Positions 17,106-24,749 of a DNA stretch of 44,775 bases are shown here, piece by piece (position 1 is the stretch's first letter; each line of letters begins with the position of its first letter). The stretch comes from JBGPJM01 sp041485385 (GTDB lineage: Bacteria > Planctomycetota > Phycisphaerae > Phycisphaerales > UBA1924), in contig JBGPJM010000015.1 of NCBI GenBank assembly GCA_041485385.1, positions 1-44,775 on the forward strand, read 5' to 3'. Under the pieces are notes generated by a model. It did not search any database. It was not told the origin of the DNA and saw nothing but the letters and a program-made list of their open reading frames with translations. A program made the translations under genes and the position numbers.

Positions 17106-18080
17106 ATGCCAACGCGTCGCGCGAAGATCAGCGTCATCGGGGCGGGCAACATCGGCGGCGAGTGCGCCCGCTCCCTCGCCATGAAGCAGCTCGGTGACGT
17201 CGTCCTCCTGGACATCCCCGACAAGGAGGGCACCGCCAAGGGCAAGGCCCTCGATATCGCCTGCTGCGCGCCCATCGAGCGCTTCGACTGCACGCTCACC
17301 GGTACGGCCAACTACGCCGCCACCGCCGGCTCCGACGTCGTCATCATCACCGCCGGCGTCCCCCGCAAGCCCGGCCAGAGCCGCGACGACCTCGTCGCCA
17401 TCAACACCGGCATCGTCAAGAGCGTCTGCGAGAACATCCGCAAGCACGCCCCCGAGTCGATCGTCATCGTCATCTCCAACCCGCTCGACGCCATGGTCTA
17501 CGTCGCCTGGAAGGTCACCGGCTTCCCGACCAGGCGCATCGTCGGCCAGGCCGGCGCCCTCGACGTCGCCCGTTTCCGCGCCTTCCTCGCCATGGAGATC
17601 GGCTGTTCCGTCGAGGACATCTCCGCCCTCCTTCTCGGCGGGCACGGCGACGACATGGTCCCCCTCCCCCGTTTCACCTCCGTCCACGGCATCCCCATCA
17701 ACTACCTCCTCTCGCAGGAGAAGATCACCGCCTGCGTCGAACGGGCCAAGGCCGGCGGCGGCGAGATCGTCAAGCTCATGGGCACCAGCGCCTGGTACGC
17801 CCCGTCCGCCGGATCCGTCCAGATGGCCGAGGCCATCATCCGCGACAAGAAGCGGATCATCCCCTGCGCCGCCTACTGCGAGGACGAGTTCGGCGTCGCC
17901 CCCGGCCAGAAGGGCAAGGGCCTGTTCGTGGGCGTCCCCTGCGTCCTGGGCGCCGGCGGCGTCGAGCGGGTCGTGAACCTCCCCCTCGAGGGCAGCGAAA
18001 AGAAACTCATGGACGAGTCCATCTCCCACGTCCGCGACCTCGTCGGCGTCGTGAAGAAGATGTTCCCGGAGTTCGCTTGA
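17106..18080 (+). CDS. mdh: Malate dehydrogenase (LDH-like type)
   Basis: Interconverts malate and oxaloacetate with NAD+ in the TCA cycle. The 324-residue length is normal. Visible: Rossmann loop ISVIGAGNIGGECAR, ITAGVPRKPGQSRDDL (the Arg before KPG marks malate specificity), SNPLDAMVYVAWK, and LLGGHGDDMVPLPRF with the catalytic His. The family is the LDH-like MDH found in many non-proteobacteria. Its TGA is followed after 14 bp by the lipoprotein gene, so the two may be co-transcribed without a functional link. Confidence 0.96.
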   Translation: MPTRRAKISVIGAGNIGGECARSLAMKQLGDVVLLDIPDKEGTAKGKALDIACCAPIERFDCTLTGTANYAATAGSDVVIITAGVPRKPGQSRDDLVAINTGIVKSVCENIRKHAPESIVIVISNPLDAMVYVAWKVTGFPTRRIVGQAGALDVARFRAFLAMEIGCSVEDISALLLGGHGDDMVPLPRFTSVHGIPINYLLSQEKITACVERAKAGGGEIVKLMGTSAWYAPSAGSVQMAEAIIRDKKRIIPCAAYCEDEFGVAPGQKGKGLFVGVPCVLGAGGVERVVNLPLEGSEKKLMDESISHVRDLVGVVKKMFPEFA

Positions 18081-18094
18081 ACAGGGGTTCCCAC

Positions 18095-19504
18095 ATGCGA
18101 GGCGTTCTCCTGGTCTTCCTGCCCCTCCTTTCGCTCATGGCCTGCGCCGCTCATCCACGCGCCTCCAGCGGCGAACCGCCCACCGCCGCAAGCGGTGATC
18201 GCGCCCCCGCCCCCCCCGTCGCCCAAGATTCAGGCAGCAGCCAACCTGCCGCTGTCGTCGCCGCGGGGCGCGCCGAGGCGACGCGCCTCCTCTCCGAGGC
18301 CGACGACCTGATGAAGGCGACCACCTTCGAAGCCGCGCGCGAAAAGTACCAACTCCTCCGCTCCTCCTACCAGCGTTACCTCGACGCGGACCAGCTCGCG
18401 CAGGTCGACAAGAACCTGGACGCCCTCCGTGTCCTGCTCAACCCCGACCCCGCTCCCCAGCCCGCCGCCGCCCTCCCCGGCCCGACCATCCCGCCTCTCA
18501 CTGTTGACGACGAGGCCGAGGCCCTCGTCACGCTGCTCCAGGGCTCGTTCGCGACCGACTCGCAGACCGAGACCGACCCCGGCCTCAGCTGGAACGCCGC
18601 GCCCGTCACCATCGCCGACCTCCCCAACTCCCTCTACTACGAGGTCTCCCGTACCGACGACCCCGCCAACCCCTTCCGCCAAGGCATCCTCAGCCTCTAC
18701 CGCTTCAAGCAGGAGCTCCGTCTCCGCCTCCTCGATTTCGCCTCGCCGACCATGGCCGACACCCTCGTGGGCCTCTGGGCCGCGCCCTCGGCCTTCCCGA
18801 AGCTCGGCGTCGAGCAGCTCCGCCCCACGCTCGATCTCATCCTCAAGCGTGATGCCTCCGGCGACGGCTACACCGGCAAGACCGCCCACCCCTTCCCCAC
18901 CGTCCGCGCCGGCGCTGTCGAGATGACCTCCTCCATCCGCCTCACCGCCGACGGCCTCACCACCGACGACCGCGGCTACAACCACGAGGGCAAGCAGGTC
19001 TGGGCCCCGCACAACGAGCAGGGGGTCGTCTTCCATCACGTCGCCCCGCCGTACACCGCGCAGCTCAAGGAGGGCGGCCTCGCCCTCATCGACATCATCA
19101 AGGGCAACGCCGACGCCGGCGCTCTCCAGACCGGCGGCGAGCTCGCCATACAGATGTCCTACTGGACCGGCGAGGGGGTCCGCCTCGACTCCACCCGCGC
19201 CGCCAACCGTCCTCCTTTCCGCACGCGATACCCCTTCGCCGGGATGAAGGGCCTCGACGACGGCCTGGGCGGCATCGCCAAGGGCGGCCGCCGCCGGATC
19301 ATCATCCCGCCGGCCCTGGCCTTCGGCGAGCAGGGCCGCGGCAACATCCCGCCCAACACCAGCCTCGTCTTCGACATCGAGTGCCTGTGGCTCCAGGCCC
19401 CGCCCGCCCTTCCGCCCGGCGCGCCTCCCGGCGCAGAGAGCCCGGCCGGCCCGCCCGCCCAGCCTCCCGGCGCCCCAGCGAAGCCGCCCTCCGGCGGCCA
19501 TTGA
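18095..19504 (+). CDS. Lipoprotein fusing a CpcT/CpeT-like domain to an FKBP-type prolyl isomerase
   Basis: A 469-residue exported lipoprotein. MRGVLLVFLPLLSLMAC gives a lipobox with Cys17. A Pro/Ala linker and a helical segment follow. Residues about 140-310 resemble the CpcT/CpeT phycobilin-lyase fold: EALVTLLQGSFATDS, GILSLYRFKQELRLRLLDF and DDRGYNHEGKQVWAP. Residues about 330-435 are FKBP-like: TGGELAIQMSYWTGEG, FAGMKGLDDGLGGIAKGGRR, RIIIPPALAFGEQG and IPPNTSLVFDIECLWL. The tail is Pro-rich. Planctomycetes have no phycobilisomes, so the CpcT part must do something else, perhaps bind an envelope ligand. ATG 18095 is preferred to the upstream TTG because it starts a perfect lipoprotein signal. 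Confidence 0.8.
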   Translation: MRGVLLVFLPLLSLMACAAHPRASSGEPPTAASGDRAPAPPVAQDSGSSQPAAVVAAGRAEATRLLSEADDLMKATTFEAAREKYQLLRSSYQRYLDADQLAQVDKNLDALRVLLNPDPAPQPAAALPGPTIPPLTVDDEAEALVTLLQGSFATDSQTETDPGLSWNAAPVTIADLPNSLYYEVSRTDDPANPFRQGILSLYRFKQELRLRLLDFASPTMADTLVGLWAAPSAFPKLGVEQLRPTLDLILKRDASGDGYTGKTAHPFPTVRAGAVEMTSSIRLTADGLTTDDRGYNHEGKQVWAPHNEQGVVFHHVAPPYTAQLKEGGLALIDIIKGNADAGALQTGGELAIQMSYWTGEGVRLDSTRAANRPPFRTRYPFAGMKGLDDGLGGIAKGGRRRIIIPPALAFGEQGRGNIPPNTSLVFDIECLWLQAPPALPPGAPPGAESPAGPPAQPPGAPAKPPSGGH

Positions 19505-19511
19505 GCCCTTC

Positions 19512-19976
19512 ATGCAGCCGACGCACTACGACCTCCTGGGCATCAAGCCCGCGGCCACCGCGGAGGAGATCCGCCGCGCCTACCGCAAGCACGCCGCCAA
19601 GCTCCACCCCGACAAGAACCCCGCTCCCGACGCCCAGCAGAAGTTCGCCGCGCTCGCCGCGGCGTACGAGACCCTCTCCGACAAATCCCGCCGGCGCGCC
19701 TACGACGCATCGCTCGAGCGGGCGCGCCGCCCGAAGCGCGAGCCCGACGACGACGAGCCGATCGTCGGCAGCCCCGCCCACTACACCTGGATGAACATCG
19801 CCACCGAGTCCAGCGACCCCGCCAGCCCCGCGCGCGGGCGCAACGGGCGCGCCGCCGCCCCGCGCAAGAACCAGGCGCGCACGACCGAGCTCGACGAGAT
19901 GTACGACGCGTTCTTCGGCTCGGCCCGGCCCGCGCCCCGTCCCGGAAAATCGCCCCGCGCCCCCTCCTCCGGTTGA
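19512..19976 (+). CDS. J-domain (DnaJ-like) protein
   Basis: A 154-residue Hsp70 co-chaperone-like protein. The J domain fills residues 4-70: HYDLLGIKPAATAEEIRRAY, the HPD tripeptide in KLHPDKNPAPDAQQKF, and AYETLSDKSRRRAYDA. No G/F region, zinc finger or C-terminal substrate domain follows; the rest is charged and probably disordered. It therefore may recruit DnaK to a particular partner. It starts 8 bp after the lipoprotein stop, suggesting co-transcription with that FKBP fusion. Confidence 0.9.
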   Translation: MQPTHYDLLGIKPAATAEEIRRAYRKHAAKLHPDKNPAPDAQQKFAALAAAYETLSDKSRRRAYDASLERARRPKREPDDDEPIVGSPAHYTWMNIATESSDPASPARGRNGRAAAPRKNQARTTELDEMYDAFFGSARPAPRPGKSPRAPSSG

Positions 19977-20001
19977 CATCGCCCCGTCGATCGGCAACAG
20001 T
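19973..20001 (+). promoter_or_regulatory. Possible promoter for the sugar transferase
   Basis: A consensus TTGACA (19973-19978, overlapping the dnaJ-like stop) is followed 17 nt later by AACAGT. The -35 is perfect and the -10 is poor, so this is tentative. Confidence 0.35.
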
Positions 20002-20078
20002 GTTCTCTCTCTCCGCCCACGCTGCCCACGTCGACGGTTCCGGCCCACGATTGGCTTGCCCCACGCGAGGTCACGGTC

Positions 20079-21587
20079 GTGCTGAAGCAGCAACACCAGC
20101 TGTTCGTCGCTCTGCTTGTCGTCGTGGATGGTCTCGTCGTCGTGCTCGCCTCGCTGGCCGCGTGGTTCGTGCGCCTCACCGTCATCACGCACTTCCCCAT
20201 TACACGGTGGGAAGATCCCCCGAAACAGTCGCTGATCCTCTACACGGTCCCCATCGTGCTGCTGGCGCTGCGATGGTCGGGCCTGTACCGTCCCCGTCGC
20301 GACCGCTCGCTGGTCAGCGAAACCTATCAGGTCTTCAAGGCCTCCCTCGGCGCGATGCTCGCGCTGCTGGCCGTGCTCTACGCGTTCGACTCCTCGCTCT
20401 TCCGGCGTGACTTCCCGCCCACCCACCGTTTCGGGGTGCTCGTCGATGCCGGGCGCGTCCAGCTCCTGTCGCTCGCCGTCATCCTCCCCTGCATGCTCGC
20501 GCTCCACCGCGCCGCCTTCCGCACGACCCTCCGTGCCCTGCGCCGGCGCGGGTGGAACCAGCGCCACGTCGCCGTCATCGGCGTCGGTCGCCTGGGGCAG
20601 ATCGTGGCCCGCACGCTCGGGCGCAACTCCTGGACCGGCATCCGCATCGCCTACTTCGTCTCCCACCAGGACCGCACGCGGCGGACCCGCTGCCTCGAGC
20701 GGCCGGTGCTGGGCGGCCTGGAGGACCTCGAGCGGATCATGACCGAGCACAAGCCCGACGCCGTCTACGTCGCCCTCCCCGGCGCGCGCTCCAACCTCCT
20801 CTCCCCGGTGCTGGCCCGCCTCGGAAAGTTCGCCGTCGATGTCCGCGTCGTCCCCGATATCTCGCCGCGCTACCTCCCGCAGAACATGACCGTCAACGCC
20901 CTGGACGGCATGCCCATCCTCTCTTACCGCGAGTGCCCCACCAGCGGCCTGGGCGGCCTCACCAAGCGCATCCTCGACGTCCTCGTCGCCTCCCTCGCCG
21001 TCGTCCTCTTCTCGCCCGTCATGCTCCTGTGCGCGCTCTGCGTGCGCCTGGGCGGCGGCGGCGGGCCGGTGATCTTCCGCCAGCGCCGGGTCTCCCTCGG
21101 CGGCGAGGTCTTCAACATCTTCAAGTTCCGCACCATGTACCACGTGGAGGACGAGGCCGCGCCGCCCACGCTTGCCGCGGTCCCCGCGCTCGCCGCTGCC
21201 GCGCCGCACGTCTCCTCCAACGGCTGGACCCAGCGCAACGATCCCCGCATCACCCGCGTCGGGCGCTGGCTCCGCTGCGCCAGCCTGGATGAGCTCCCCC
21301 AGCTCTTCAACGTCCTCATGGGGCACATGTCGCTGGTGGGGCCGCGGCCGGAGCGCCCCGAGCTCATCGAGCGCTTCCGCGAAGACTGGCGCGGCTACAT
21401 GCTCCGCCAGCACGTCAAGGCGGGCATCACCGGCTGGGCCCAGGTCAACGGCCATCGCGGCCAGACCTCCCTCCGCAAGCGCCTGCAGTACGACCTCTTC
21501 TACGTCCGGCATTGGTCCCTGGGGTTTGATCTGAAGATCCTGTGGCTGACGTTGTTCCGGGGGTTTGTGCATAAGAATGCCCATTGA
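20079..21587 (+). CDS. Polyprenyl-phosphate sugar-1-phosphate transferase (exopolysaccharide initiation)
   Basis: Transfers a sugar-1-phosphate from a nucleotide sugar to undecaprenyl phosphate, the first step of exopolysaccharide assembly (WcaJ/EpsL-type). The 502-residue protein has four N-terminal membrane helices, a CoA-binding/NAD-like central domain (VAVIGVGRLGQIVARTL), a fifth helix (ILDVLVASLAVVLFSPVMLL) and the catalytic domain: PVIFRQRRVSLGGEVFNIFK, FRTM, DELPQLFNVLMGHMSLVGPRP and AGITGWAQVNG. It starts at GTG 20079. No glycosyltransferase cluster surrounds it; a repeat-rich noncoding stretch follows. Confidence 0.93.
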   Translation: MLKQQHQLFVALLVVVDGLVVVLASLAAWFVRLTVITHFPITRWEDPPKQSLILYTVPIVLLALRWSGLYRPRRDRSLVSETYQVFKASLGAMLALLAVLYAFDSSLFRRDFPPTHRFGVLVDAGRVQLLSLAVILPCMLALHRAAFRTTLRALRRRGWNQRHVAVIGVGRLGQIVARTLGRNSWTGIRIAYFVSHQDRTRRTRCLERPVLGGLEDLERIMTEHKPDAVYVALPGARSNLLSPVLARLGKFAVDVRVVPDISPRYLPQNMTVNALDGMPILSYRECPTSGLGGLTKRILDVLVASLAVVLFSPVMLLCALCVRLGGGGGPVIFRQRRVSLGGEVFNIFKFRTMYHVEDEAAPPTLAAVPALAAAAPHVSSNGWTQRNDPRITRVGRWLRCASLDELPQLFNVLMGHMSLVGPRPERPELIERFREDWRGYMLRQHVKAGITGWAQVNGHRGQTSLRKRLQYDLFYVRHWSLGFDLKILWLTLFRGFVHKNAH

Positions 21588-21613
21588 GGCCAGCGAAGAA
21601 GTGATCGGAAGAA

Positions 21614-21641
21614 GTGAGCAGTAAGCAGTGAGCAGTGAGCA
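21614..21641 (+). repeat. GTRAGCA heptamer block 1
   Basis: Four tandem 7-mers: GTGAGCA, GTAAGCA, GTGAGCA, GTGAGCA, followed by GAAG. The same order recurs in block 2 and, with one extra unit, in block 3. Confidence 0.9.
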
Positions 21642-21725
21642 GAAGAAAAGGCGGGGAAATCGAGCGCAAGTTGTTGCTGGGTAATGAGTTGATGGGTGCG
21701 GAGGGGTGCTGGACTTTTCGCGAGA

Positions 21726-21791
21726 GTTTTTGAGTGTTTTGGAGAGTTTTGGAGTGTTTTTGAGATTTGTGTGAGTGTTTTGGAGAGTTTT
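21726..21791 (+). repeat. Phased T-tract array, module 1
   Basis: GAGNGTTTT units with the T-tract at 21726, 21736, 21746, 21756, (degenerate 21766), 21777 and 21787: exactly 10 bp apart with one 11-bp step. T4-5 tracts in helical phase are the classical cause of intrinsic DNA bending. Confidence 0.85.
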
Positions 21792-21892
21792 CGAGAAAAA
21801 CGGGCCTGGATTTTTGCGTAAGTGGTTGTTGTTGAGGGAGTTGCGCTGATTCGGGGGGTCGGCGGGGCCAAACGCGCGGGTGGCCGGAAGAA

Positions 21893-21920
21893 GTGAGCAG
21901 TAAGCAGTGAGCAGTGAGCA
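21893..21920 (+). repeat. GTRAGCA heptamer block 2
   Basis: Four tandem heptamers in the same order as block 1, again followed by GAAG and preceded by GGAAGAA. Confidence 0.9.
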
Positions 21921-22003
21921 GAAGAGGGGAGGGGGCGATCTGCGGCCCCCCGTCTCCCAGTCCCCACCGCCCCCAGTCCGCCGCGGTTTCGCGGGGATCG
22001 GGC

Positions 22004-22095
22004 GACTTCGACCCCACTTCGGGCGACTTTGACCCGACTTCCTTCGACTTCCGTCGACTTTCGTTGACTTTTTGCGACTTTTTGCGACTTTTTTT
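22004..22095 (+). repeat. Phased GACTT array, module 2
   Basis: GACTT (once CACTT) occurs at 22004, 22015, 22025, 22036, 22046, 22056, 22066, 22076 and 22086. Spacing is 11, 10, 11, then six units at exactly 10 bp. The last units carry T5-7 tracts, so this part should also be bent. Confidence 0.88.
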
Positions 22096-22209
22096 CGAGG
22101 GTTTTTTCGTTGTAAGTGCTTTCTGGATAAGCATTTGACTTCGGTTTGTGCCCGCCAAGATGCGCGCAACAGCTGAAGTGCTCTCGCCGGGCAGGAAGCG
22201 GCGGAAAAA

Positions 22210-22244
22210 GTGAGCAGTAAGCAGTAAGCAGTGAGCAGTGAGCA
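22210..22244 (+). repeat. GTRAGCA heptamer block 3
   Basis: Five tandem heptamers: GTGAGCA, GTAAGCA twice, GTGAGCA twice, then GAAGAG. Confidence 0.9.
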
Positions 22245-22267
22245 GAAGAGGGGAGGGGAGAGGGGGA

Positions 22268-22298
22268 GCCCAGGGCCCAGGGCCCAAGGCCCAAGGCC
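22268..22298 (+). repeat. GCCCARG heptamer block
   Basis: GCCCAGG twice then GCCCAAG twice and GCC. A shorter copy of the same heptamer (GGCCCAA twice) lies at 22409-22426. Confidence 0.85.
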
Positions 22299-22317
22299 TT
22301 CCCGCATAGCGCGCAGC

Positions 22318-22354
22318 GCCGGCCCGCGTGCGGAGTGGCGCACGCGGGGCCGGC
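22318..22354. repeat. 15-bp hairpin
   Basis: GCCGGC-CCGCGTGCG (22318-22332), loop GAGTGG, then CGCACGCGG, one bulged G and GCCGGC (to 22354). The stem is perfect except for the bulge. No T-run follows on either strand, so it is not an ordinary terminator; it resembles REP-like palindromes. Confidence 0.75.
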
Positions 22355-22499
22355 GACCGATCACAATCCTGAGGTGACCCCCGTCCCCGCATTCTTCCGC
22401 CCCCCTGGGGCCCAAGGCCCAAGGCCTGTCCCCTAACAGTTTAATCGGCCGCGGTGGGGCTGCAAGAGAATCTGTGCCTATTACCCCGATTTGGCGCGC

Positions 22500-22754
22500 A
22501 GTCGGACATGCCCATGGGGCACCCGAGACGATGAAAAAACGGGTCGTGGCGTTACCCTTGGGGAGCGGGTGCTCGCCGAGGGCGGAGGCCGAACCATTCC
22601 TGTGGTGCGGATGAGCCCGCCGCGCAGTCTGGCCCGGACACCGCCACGAACCCGAGAATGTCGCGCCCGTGCACAACGGGCAGCACGCAGAACAGATTGT
22701 ACCGTCACGCGGTGTCTTCCTTGGCGAGCGTCCGAGCAACAAGGAGGCCCGGTA
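22500..22754 (+). ncRNA. Candidate bridge-RNA region of the IS110 element
   Basis: IS110-group elements are known to encode a bridge RNA in the noncoding end upstream of the transposase; it guides recombination through target- and donor-binding loops. Here 250 bp of gene-free DNA precede the transposase. It can form a long-range stem GCACCCG (22519-22525) with CGGGTGC (22566-22572), enclosing a 40-nt internal region, and a hairpin GCCCGT-GCACA-ACGGGC (22665-22681). Guide loops were not assigned. The call rests on family knowledge and position. Confidence 0.45.
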
Positions 22755-23993
22755 ATGGAGACCAGGTACAGGTGCTGCGCCGCGGTGGACATCCACCTGC
22801 GGACCTTCCAGGTGTGCGTCCGACGCGTCGGTGCTGACGACGTGGTGCAGGAGCTCCTCCGCGAGTTCGGCACGACCACGCGGGCGATCCTGGAGTTGGC
22901 GGATTGGCTGGAGGACCAGGGCGTGCAGATGGTGGCGATGGAGTCCACGGGCGTGTACTGGAAGCCGCTGTGGAACCTCCTGGAAGGCCGGGTGGCGCAG
23001 ATGCTGATCAACGCCAGGCACTTCCGCAACGTGCCGGGACGCAAGACCGACGTCAGCGACAGCCAGTGGCTGGCGGACCTGCTGCAGCACGGGCTGCTCA
23101 GGCCCAGCTTCGTGCCGGCGCGCGCCCAGCGGCAGCTGCGGGACCTGACGCGGCAGCGTCGGCTGCTGGTCGAGGAGAGGGTCCGGGTGGTCAACCGGAT
23201 CCTCAAGACGCTGGAGGACGCCAACATCAAGCTGGCCAGCGTCGCCTCCGACGCTCTGGGCGTCTCCGGGCGGGCCATGATCCGCTCGCTGATCGCCGGG
23301 GAGCAGGACCCGATCGTGCTGGCGGAGCTGGCGCGGCAACGGCTGCGTTCCAAGATCCCGCAGCTGCGCGAGGCGCTGCTGGGCAGGGTGAACGAGCACC
23401 ACCGCTTCATGCTGCAGATGGCGATGGAGCACCTGACGCACCTGGAGCAGCACATCGCCACGTTCGAGGCCCGCATCGATGCGCAGACCGCCAGGGACGC
23501 CGAGGCCATCGCCCGTCTGTCGGAGATCCCGGGGATCGATCGGCGCGTCGCGCAGGTGCTCATCGCCGAGATCGGCACCGACATGGGCCGGTTCCCCAGC
23601 GCCGCCCACCTGTGCTCGTGGGCCAAGCTCTGCCCGGGGACGCACCAGAGCGGGGGCCGACGCCGCAACGTCCACATCGGCCACGGCAACAGATGGCTCC
23701 GGGCCACGCTCGTTCAGGCCGCGTGGGCCGCCAGCCATGCCAAGGGGAGCTACCTGGGCTCCCAGCTCCGCCGGCTGCGGGCCCGGCGCGGCCAGAAGCG
23801 TGCGCTGGTCGCCGTCGCGCATTCCCTCCTGGTGATCATCTACCACATGCTCAAGAACGGCTCGCGCTACCGGGACCTCGGCGCCGAACACCTCGACCGG
23901 CTGGAACCCGACCGTCTCACCCGATCCCTCGTCAAACGCCTGCAGAAGCTCGGCCACGACGTGACTCTGACTCCGCACCCCGCGGCCGCGTAG
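22755..23993 (+). CDS. IS110-family transposase (DEDD recombinase)
   Basis: A 412-residue RNA-guided recombinase-type transposase. The N-terminal RuvC-like DEDD residues are all present: Asp12 (AAVDIHL), Glu63 (AMESTGVYW), Asp99 and Asp102 (GRKTDVSDSQWLADL). A coiled-coil middle follows. The C-terminal Tnp domain has IARLSEIPGIDRRVAQVLIA, FPSAAHLCSWAKLCPGTHQS with nucleophile candidate Ser299, GGRRRNVHIGHGNRWLR and LVQAAWAA. AAGGAGG precedes ATG 22755. The frame is intact and every catalytic residue is kept, so the element could be active. Confidence 0.95.
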   Translation: METRYRCCAAVDIHLRTFQVCVRRVGADDVVQELLREFGTTTRAILELADWLEDQGVQMVAMESTGVYWKPLWNLLEGRVAQMLINARHFRNVPGRKTDVSDSQWLADLLQHGLLRPSFVPARAQRQLRDLTRQRRLLVEERVRVVNRILKTLEDANIKLASVASDALGVSGRAMIRSLIAGEQDPIVLAELARQRLRSKIPQLREALLGRVNEHHRFMLQMAMEHLTHLEQHIATFEARIDAQTARDAEAIARLSEIPGIDRRVAQVLIAEIGTDMGRFPSAAHLCSWAKLCPGTHQSGGRRRNVHIGHGNRWLRATLVQAAWAASHAKGSYLGSQLRRLRARRGQKRALVAVAHSLLVIIYHMLKNGSRYRDLGAEHLDRLEPDRLTRSLVKRLQKLGHDVTLTPHPAAA

Positions 23994-24042
23994 CCATTCG
24001 CGAGTCCTTTTTCAGAACAGGATGGGCCCTCCCGGGAATGTG

Positions 24043-24079
24043 GGATGTCGGATTTGGAATTTGGAATATCGGATTTGAG
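24043..24079 (+). repeat. GGATTTG heptamer block
   Basis: Five tandem 7-mers: GGATGTC, GGATTTG, GAATTTG, GAATATC, GGATTTG. A C-rich block with GT every 8 bp follows (about 24094-24126). Both lie between the IS110 transposase and rplM. Confidence 0.88.
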
Positions 24080-24127
24080 CCATCCAGCTCTCCCCGTCCC
24101 CCCGTCTCCCCGTCCCCCCGTCCCCTG

Positions 24128-24155
24128 TTGACTCTCTACGGGCTGCCGCTAACCT
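24128..24155 (+). promoter_or_regulatory. Promoter for rplM-rpsI
   Basis: TTGACT (24128-24133), 16-nt spacer, TAACCT (24150-24155). It lies about 120 bp upstream of rplM, after the repeat block. Confidence 0.55.
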
Positions 24156-24179
24156 TCCTCTTCCGTTTTCCCCAACCTT

Positions 24180-24204
24180 GTCGGGCGCCACGCGGCGTCC
24201 CGAC
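24180..24204 (+). promoter_or_regulatory. Leader hairpin upstream of rplM
   Basis: GTCGGGCGCC, loop ACGC, GGCG-T-CCCGAC: a 10-bp stem with one bulged T in the 5' leader of the L13-S9 genes. Ribosomal protein leaders often carry autoregulatory structures; this one is only a candidate. Confidence 0.4.
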
Positions 24205-24276
24205 CCGCCCCGCCCGGTAGGCGGCGAACCAGTCCCGCCAGGGCCCACCTTCGCCCCGCGCTCTCCGGAGCCCCCC

Positions 24277-24714
24277 ATGCGCCGCCAGACCTACTTCGCC
24301 ACTCCCCAGACCGTGCCCCCCAAGACCTGGATGCTCGTTGACGCCAAGGAGCAGGCCCTGGGCCGCCTCGCCGTCGAGGTCGCCAATGTCCTCATGGGCA
24401 AGCACCGCCCCACCTACACCCCGCACGTCGATTGCGGCGATTTCGTCATCGTCATCAACGCCTCCGAGGTCGGCCTCAGCGGCAAAAAAGCGGAGCAGAA
24501 GCTCAAACTCCGCTACACGCGCCACGCCGGCGGCCTGCACGCGGAAACGTACGGCTCGGTCCGTGATCGCCGCCCCGAGAAGCTCATCGAGGACGCTGTG
24601 CGGCGCATGATCCCCAAGAACCGCCTCGGGCGCCACATGCTCACCAAGCTCAAGGTCTACCCCGGCGCCGAGCACCCCCACCAGTCCCAGCAGCCCGTTC
24701 CGATGGCGATCTGA
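24277..24714 (+). CDS. rplM: 50S ribosomal protein L13
   Basis: A 145-residue structural protein of the large subunit, bound to 23S rRNA. Conserved blocks are visible: WMLVDAKEQALGRLAVEVAN, LMGKHRPTYTPHVDCGDFVI, VINASEVGLSGKKAEQK and AVRRMIPKNRLGRHMLTKLK. The frame is open to 24178, but ATG 24277 (MRRQTYFATPQTVPPK) gives the usual L13 N-terminus. rpsI follows after 35 bp, the standard L13-S9 pair, sharing the promoter at 24128 and the terminator at 25325. Confidence 0.97.
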   Translation: MRRQTYFATPQTVPPKTWMLVDAKEQALGRLAVEVANVLMGKHRPTYTPHVDCGDFVIVINASEVGLSGKKAEQKLKLRYTRHAGGLHAETYGSVRDRRPEKLIEDAVRRMIPKNRLGRHMLTKLKVYPGAEHPHQSQQPVPMAI

Positions 24715-24749
24715 CCCCCTTCCGATCCGAGCCCTTCAGCGAGCCCCCC

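Larger units (their letters stand above)
21588..22754. other. 1.2-kb noncoding, repeat-rich interval
   Basis: There is no convincing gene on either strand. The long minus-strand frames here translate to low-complexity repeats. It holds three blocks of GTRAGCA heptamers, two 10-bp-phased arrays, GCCCAAG heptamers, a 15-bp hairpin and, at the right end, the noncoding left part of an IS110-family element. Confidence 0.8.
22450..24040 (+). mobile_element. IS110-family insertion sequence (ends not defined)
   Basis: It is built from the transposase at 22755-23993 plus an upstream noncoding part of about 300 bp and a short right end. IS110 elements lack terminal inverted repeats and usually make no target duplication, so the ends cannot be read from one copy. 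Heptamer repeats of different sequence flank it on both sides (to 22426 on the left, from 24043 on the right), which limits its extent. Confidence 0.6.

Noticed and set aside
19302..23978. Minus-strand open frame of 1558 codons
   Set aside because: It spans the antisense of four real genes and the repeat region; the translation includes repeats such as CSLLTAYCSLL from the heptamers. No start signal or domain.
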